In this document: positions 58,421-64,000 of the stretch, piece by piece
How positions within the stretch are numbered: the stretch's first letter is position 1
How the letters are laid out: each line of letters starts with the position of its first letter
DNA from: Atherix ibis
Taxonomy: Eukaryota > Arthropoda > Insecta > Diptera > Athericidae
Direction of reading: 5' to 3'
Length of the DNA: 64,000 bases
Assembly (NCBI GenBank): GCA_958298945.1
Contig: OY282605.1
Coordinates: 37,798,811 to 37,862,810 of the forward strand
Translations under genes and position numbers: made by a program
Notes under the pieces: model-generated
Database searches by the model: none
Told to the model about the DNA's origin: nothing
Seen by the model: the letters and a program-made list of their open reading frames with translations, nothing else

Positions 58421-59045
58421 TCGATACCTGAGAGTTCAGATTGATGCCAGGTTGAGCTGTGGCCAACATCTGAGAATCGTTACTGATATGTCAATTTGGA
58501 TTGTGCATGTATTAGTAAGGTTCAGTCTAATTCACGCAGAGGGTTTCTATTTCGACAGAAGCTTTGGCGGAAGTAAGAGTCAGAATACGTAATCGATGGC
58601 GAAAGCGAAATGGAATCCATCGCCTAACTGTCAGTACGAAGGCAATATGTGAGTTAGTATCAATATGGCAGCGATACTGGTATTTATCGATTTAAGACAG
58701 ATGGACGCATCATTTGATTCCTAACATAGCCACGTGGAACGGAAGAGGCCATCGAGAAGTGGTCCACTATATGGCTCGTTTTCGGACAGGACATTGGTGC
58801 TTGAGGGCATATCTATGTCGCTTTAAATATGTTATTTTAAAGGAATGAAGTGAACGATTATCCCAGAAGAGCATCGTTGCATAAATGATAATTCCACAGT
58901 CATGCTGGGGTGCGGTAGATGAATACACATCCTGAGTAATAAAGAAGCTCCGTCATTTGATGCCTAAATAGGATAATAAGCTTTATGCCAGTCTACTCCT
59001 CAGGAAGTAACATCTGACGGTGGTTCCACGAGAAATCATATTTGA
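58421..59045 (+). mobile_element. R1-like LINE fragment
   Basis: The + strand gives YLRVQIDARLSCGQHLRIVT, a relic of the conserved block after the reverse transcriptase palm of R1-type LINEs. Further on, in other frames, is a GHWCLRAYLCRFK-like stretch from the C-terminal zinc-knuckle region. It is paralogous to the pieces at 41164-41408 and 42293-42720 and lacks the mariner found there (the site TCAGAATACGTAATCG at about 58579 is uninterrupted). Confidence 0.75.
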
Positions 59046-59289
59046 AAAAAAAGGTGGTTTTTAGTGGTTAAAAATCTCAGACACTATACGGATCAGCGTT
59101 ACTCAAAGAGATTCCCCTTTCGACGTAAAAAAAAAGAATACAAAAAAACGTCTTGTTCAGAAATAATTCACTTTTTATGCAATATAAGTTGTTGGTAACG
59201 CCCACTAGTTTTTTGTGGATTATTATTGCCATTAAGGGTAAAGTGCATTTTTGCTTACGCAAGGCTCGTAACAAGTTCATGTGGTTCTG

Positions 59290-59480
59290 TTAAATAGTGG
59301 AAACCTTAAAAAGATCTTTCTTATACTGAGTAAGAATGGCTGTATTGTTGGTCCCGGTTTTGATATTATTATGACAAAGAATATTATTCGGTATAAATGT
59401 TACACATTATTGGACCTATCATGCTACCCTGAGAGACATTGGTGGTTATAGGATGAATGTTGGAATACTTTATATTTTCA
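59290..59480 (-). mobile_element. jockey-like LINE fragment
   Basis: On the minus strand NVSQGSMIGPIMCNIYTE matches the jockey reverse transcriptase PQGS..GP..YNIYT motif (about 59455-59395). Only a short piece is left. Confidence 0.6.
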
Positions 59481-60900
59481 ACTACCTGAGAATGTGGAAA
59501 TAACCAGAAATATCTTTTTTTTTTGCAATTGATAAGATTACGAAATAAATAGTATTAATTACATATCTCATTTTTTGTATGGCAACTTTGTACGTTTATT
59601 TTAGAGATAATTCCTAGACAGTAGTAAAAATAATTGACAGACGAGATTTTTTATTAAAGTGTTTTTCTTTTCTTCAAAATATTACAATTAAAATAATTTT
59701 TTTAATGAATTTGCAATTTTTATATCAGTTGTCAGGGTCAAAAGGTTGACCCTGACAACTGATGTGATAACATTTTATATTTTATACAAAAATTGTTATA
59801 ATTTTGAGCTTTTTTTTCAAAGGACAAAGTTTAAAAAGTTTGAAAATCATACAAACGAATTATTTTATAGCATTTTCAACATTGATAATAGTAATAATAA
59901 TTTGTTTAACATCAAATATATTTATTAATAATATAATTTATATAAGAAATAATATTTATTTAATTTGTTTCCTAGCCAAAAAGTCTACATTTTTTATGCG
60001 ACATGTCATTTAGTTTGAATGGGTTAACGAAGTCAATTTAAACCCAACTTATCAACAATCTTTGTTTTTTTTTTTAAATAAAAAAGTAATAATAATAACA
60101 AAAATTATGTAAATATTCTAGTTAAATTTGGTTCAACAGAAAAAATAAATTGAATTTAGAACAATTTTAATTCCCACCATTCTAGAGGCACATCAACTCA
60201 GTTAATTGTCAATGAAATTATGCAACGTATGCACATTTTTTGTCTTTGGTGCATTTAATGAGGCAACTGACCTAATGTTCTCATATGAATCGGAAATGAG
60301 AATAAAATTACAATATAAGACCTAGAAACTGTTTATATGCTAATGCAAAATACCGAAAGTGATAGTAAAAATTTCAAAGAAATAGAATAAATTCTCAGCC
60401 GTTGGTGGTAATGAATTTGGTTTTTTTGCTTCTGACAGAAAATAAGTCAAAATCCCCTCAGAGGAACATACAAAAAATAAAATCATTGGTCAATAGTATA
60501 GGTCTCTAAGGTTAATTTTATAATTAAATATAAAATTAAATTGAATTTAAATAAGCAGACGGTTCTTTTTTTAATCAGTAGATGGTGATTTATTGTTAAT
60601 TTCGAAGAAAAAAATGTAAACTGATAAGTACCCCTAAATGAGTATGTATTCGTCTGATACCTTAAAAGAACTACTCTAATAAGAACCAATAGTTTTCGGG
60701 TCTTGGGGAAATTTTCCAAATACTTTTTCTATTTATTTTTTTTATAAAAAAAAATATTTTCACTAAAAAACCGACATTTTTTTTTTAAGAAAATTTTATT
60801 CAATTTGTACTTTGTAAAATAAAGTTTAATCAAATATACTTTAAATTTAGATATCGATAAAATTTTTATTTTATTATATTTCCTACAATTTACCGTTATT
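59481..60900. other. AT-rich DNA with a perfect palindrome
   Basis: No gene is supported. The inverted repeat at 59724-59763 is listed separately. The frames at 59746-60013 and 60483-60719 are AT-driven. Confidence 0.45.
59724..59763. repeat. Perfect 18-bp inverted repeat with 4-base spacer
   Basis: Left arm ATCAGTTGTCAGGGTCAA (59724-59741), spacer AAGG, right arm TTGACCCTGACAACTGAT (59746-59763). It could form a strong hairpin. It also holds two inverted GGGTCA half-sites like those bound by nuclear receptors; binding is inference. Confidence 0.9.
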
Positions 60901-62060
60901 TGTAAAATATTATATTATTTAAATAACTATAAAAGGACCTCGTGGAGAGCTTGATCCTTTTTGAGGTAATCTTTTAATGATTTTTTTCGAATATTTTGTG
61001 CTGTAATTGCTGTAATTCTGTTTTTGCGTTACTAATAATAATATTTAAATAAATCAAAATTTACGAATTATCTGCGTAAATATAATATTTTATGTATTTT
61101 TATAAGAAAAACTCCAACAGCGCCACGATGTAAAGTCATGGACGCTATCTGACATCATCAAATCTCGAAATTATGCGTCTTAAGGAACCTTTTCAGCATT
61201 ACAGACAAAATTTATCATGTTATAAGGCTTGTGATGTCATTTCGTTAAACTACATAAGGTCCAGATAAAAATCTTTAAGTTTATGCCAAAAAATTGTGTT
61301 ATCATCCGGCCATAGCGCTCAGAATTGTCTGTAACAGTCCCTCCCAAAGAAATATGAACATCAGCAGTTACTCTTGCATATCAGACAAATACAATAACTT
61401 CTTTAGTCACTTGTGGGTTTTTAAAGCCTCATTTTGGTGATTGGCATACTTACCGAGTGAGAAATTAGCCTGATTGCTAAAGACAATTTGAAAAAAAAAT
61501 TCAGCTTCAAAAGCCTGGAATTCGAGCATCTAATTGGGGTATCTTCTGGGCATATTTTGTATCTTCAACTAATTGGGGTAATATTTTACGTATTTTTATA
61601 AGAAAAACTCCAACAGCGTCAAGATACAAAGTCATAAAGGCTATCTGACATCATCAAATCTCGAAATTATGCGTCCTGAAGAAGTTTTTACGCATTACAG
61701 CCAAAATTTGTTGTATTGTGAAGCTTATGGCACCATTTTGTTAAACTACATAAGGTCCAGATAAAAATCTTTAAGTTTGGGCCAAAAAATTGTGTTTGAA
61801 TCAGGCCACAGCGCTCAGAATTGTATGTAACAGTCTCTTCCAAAGAAATATGAACATCAGACAGTCACTTTTGCATATCAGACAAATACAATGGCTTTTT
61901 TAGGGACTTGTGAATTTTTAAAACCTTATTTTGGTGATAAGCATACCCACCGAGTGAGAAATGAGCCTTATTGCTAAAGACAATTCATAGAAAATTCAGC
62001 TTCAAAAGCCTGGAGTTCGAGCATCTAATTGGGTTATCTTCTGGGCATGCTTTTGCATAC
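60900..62060 (-). repeat. Inverted array of transposase central-domain fragments (array 5)
   Basis: Two well-matched modules on the minus strand, at about 61100-61470 and 61575-61960. They share long stretches such as AAACTACATAAGGTCCAGAT and CTATCTGACATCATCAAATC. Read on the minus strand they give decayed LKDFYLDL and RIISRFDDVR blocks, which correspond to the region before WPPRSCDLTP of the transposase. The common tail appears reversed at about 60950-60985 (CTTGATCCTTTTTGAGGTAA). Confidence 0.7.
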
Positions 62061-63519
62061 CAGACAAATACAAATAACAAACCTGAATCTAAATATATTT
62101 AATCTAGGATAAAAAAAATGTATATCCTTGAATGGAAAATATTTTGATTACTTTTCAAAAAAAATTACTTTTCAAAATACTTTAACTATGATCTATAAAA
62201 GGAAACAAATTCATAAAAAAGTGTCTAATTTCTTATAGATTCTATTAAAAAAATTCTTTTTTAAATAAATATTGACATTTTTATGTTCAAATTTGCTTGT
62301 AATTCGAAAATTCTTAAAGCTCATCGTTTGAAAAGTTTATTACTAATTTAAAAAAAAAAATGAAAATATCATGAAAAATAATTCGAAATTTCTTTAAAGC
62401 TCATCGTTGAAAAGTTTACTTACAAATTTTTTTTTTAAAATGAAAATATCTTGAAAAATGATTTTTTTTATCACTAAATTTGTTGTAGCAGAAATTTTTC
62501 GATGGGAAGAACTACTAAACCTGATCTGCTTAGTAATTAATTTGCATATCCACTAAAAAAGACATCAAATAAAAGCTCACTAAATTGGTAATTTTTACAT
62601 TAATTATTTGTTGACAAATGTTAACATTCAATTGAAAGTGAAACGTGCCAACGTTATTAATTATAAGTACAAAAACTGTACACCGACTGTATTAAGCCAA
62701 GAAATTTAAAATCACGCCACGTTGTGCCAACGAGAACGAACACCTTGTGAATCACACCTGAATTAGTGGCCCGATAATCGTCCGATACATGATTGTTGAT
62801 TTTTAATTGAAAATTATACCATCGAACTGTATAACATTTACTTCCAAATATGGCTGTGTATGTACATTCAATAATAAAAATAATCGACATATTTGGAATT
62901 TCATACGTTTCTGTATCTCGTAGTCATTCAACCTGTATGTGTATTTACCACAGACGATAATTAATGATGTCTCGGTTAAGTTTTTATTGTACTGAAAAAA
63001 AGAATATTTGGTTATAAATAAGTATCCCTAAAAAAAAAGATCAGTAAATATTCTTAAAAGATACATTAACCAAAAATAAGAATCTATTCTAAGATTTTTC
63101 GTCAAAAAAATAGTGTTCAGGTAAATATTTCTCTACTTTTTCTATCCTATTTAATATTTGAAAATTTTAATCTCCCGGAATTGATAACACATTGTAAATT
63201 ATAGAAATTATCATGAAATTTCGTAAAAATCACCGAAATTTTTACGATTATAACTTTATTATTATTGAAAATAGTCATTTTTTTTCAAACCTCAATTAAA
63301 ATAAGTGGTAACGTTTTTATTGTAGTTTCATTAGTAAACTTTTCTTATTAAATACATAAAAAAGATTTTGGAAAAAACAGCCTTGTCATTTCAGAATTTT
63401 TATTTTATAATAAAAGTTCTTGAATCACCCAACAATGCCTTAACAAATTATAAAATATTTTAAAAATTGTGTTAATTCTGCCAAGGCCACGTTTTGCACT
63501 TAAAAAAAAACCAACTTTT
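62061..63519. other. Intergenic or intron DNA
   Basis: Mostly AT-rich. The patch 62640-62960 is more balanced and contains the short signal-peptide-like frame listed separately. Confidence 0.45.
62803..62904 (-). CDS. Candidate short signal-peptide exon (weak)
   Basis: The minus-strand frame MKFQICRLFLLLNVHTQPYL continues for 33 residues to a stop. A charged start and hydrophobic core fit a signal peptide. It could be the missing first exon of the phospholipase gene, because it lies upstream on the right strand in a less AT-rich patch. However, the obvious donors in it (GAA|GTAAAT and GATG|GTATAA) do not leave the two bases needed by the acceptor at 57959, so another exon would have to intervene. 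Chance is a real alternative. Confidence 0.2.
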   Translation of the reverse strand: MKFQICRLFLLLNVHTQPYLEVNVIQFDGIIFN

Positions 63520-63655
63520 TTCAGTAAAGGGGCATGTTTTTTTCCTCAGTGGACATGTCAATTAGTTAAATTGCTATATATAGGGCTCTGAAAATCCACA
63601 AGTGTCTGTCGAGTAGCCATTGTAAGCCATTGTATATTTCGAGTATTTCGTTTTG
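63520..63655 (+). repeat. Fragment of the transposase-module family
   Basis: It has the lead TCAGTGGACATGTCAATTAG and GGGCTCTGAAAATCCACAAG at 63583, as in the arrays. It then stops abruptly next to the R1-like fragment. Confidence 0.6.
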
Positions 63656-63764
63656 GTTATATTAACATGGAAATCATTGAAAGAAAAAGTGTGGGACATT
63701 AACTCACTACAACCATCTTACTTGGTTGCATTTCCCATGTATCAAAATCAATACTCTGGTTAAT

Positions 63765-64000
63765 TATGTCTACCATTTTCTTTCACGATCTTGCAGACGT
63801 AGTCTTTTTAGGACTGTTGTTGCAAGGACTTCGACAGCCTCCCAACTCACCTTCGAGTCCAACATCAGGGCCACGATATTCTCCGGGATCAGGGGCTCGC
63901 CAGCGCACTTCTGTTCCTCTTCTCTTTCTGCAACGAATTGGTTACAGTAAAAGAACACGTGCTCCGTACTCTCCAGCATCCCGTCACAAGAAGAGCACAT
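63765..64000 (-). mobile_element. R1-like LINE C-terminal fragment, running off the window
   Basis: The minus-strand frame CSSCDGMLESTEHVFFYCNQ is the CCHC-like zinc region typical of the C terminus of R1-type LINE ORF2. IPENIVALMLDSKVSWEAVE and an ATTVLKRLRLQDRERKW end follow, with a stop. It is open for all 76 codons seen, so it is younger than the other R1 relics. The 5' part is beyond the window end. Confidence 0.85.

Overview
The window looks like nuclear DNA of an insect, probably a fly although the order is not proven. It is very AT-rich, its genes have short exons with GT..AG introns, and it is crowded with insect-type transposons: several mariner lineages, a Tc1-like family, a Tigger/pogo element, and jockey-, R1- and LOA-like LINE pieces. 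I see no bacterial, viral or CRISPR features and no convincing tRNA or rRNA gene.

Three host genes can be supported. (1) At 2.05-3.43 kb (+) are the last two exons of a small cysteine-rich protein, probably secreted, that I cannot name; its 5' end is not seen. (2) At 11.50-14.67 kb (+) is a complete nine-exon HID1 gene (837 residues), a Golgi-associated, probably N-myristoylated protein of dense-core vesicle formation. (3) At 29.36-57.96 kb (-) is a group III secretory phospholipase A2 gene. Its pro-region exon (57.5 kb) is followed by two alternative catalytic-core exons (54.1 and 51.0 kb) and a terminal exon (29.4 kb). The core exons have the same phase at both ends, so either one can be joined in frame, or both. 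The 5' exon of this gene is not confidently found.

Layout: 0-0.4 kb Tc1-like transposase tail; 2.0-3.4 kb cysteine-rich gene with a mariner relic in its intron; 5.6-7.1 kb unclassified inverted-repeat element flanked by 82-bp direct repeats; 7.2-8.3 kb LOA-like LINE relic; 8.7-9.4 kb deleted mariner; 11.5-14.7 kb HID1; 17.3-20.7 kb two mariners around a jockey relic; 22.5-24.0 kb array of transposase fragments; 24.7-28.0 kb Tigger element with a recent 1.5-kb tandem duplication; 28.2 kb MITE. From 29.4 to 58 kb lies the phospholipase gene, whose 21-kb last intron holds another fragment array, further mariners, an R1 relic split by a mariner, an unexplained ORF, tandem repeats and a second inverted-repeat element. 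From 58 to 64 kb are R1, jockey and fragment-array relics.

The two main novelties are the duplicated phase-matched phospholipase core exons, where splicing rebuilds a basic convertase-like motif at each junction, and a dispersed element family made of head-to-tail copies of the central part of a Tc1-like transposase. Coding calls rest on reading frames, motifs and splice-site phase seen in the sequence; family names come from knowledge of the proteins, without a database search.
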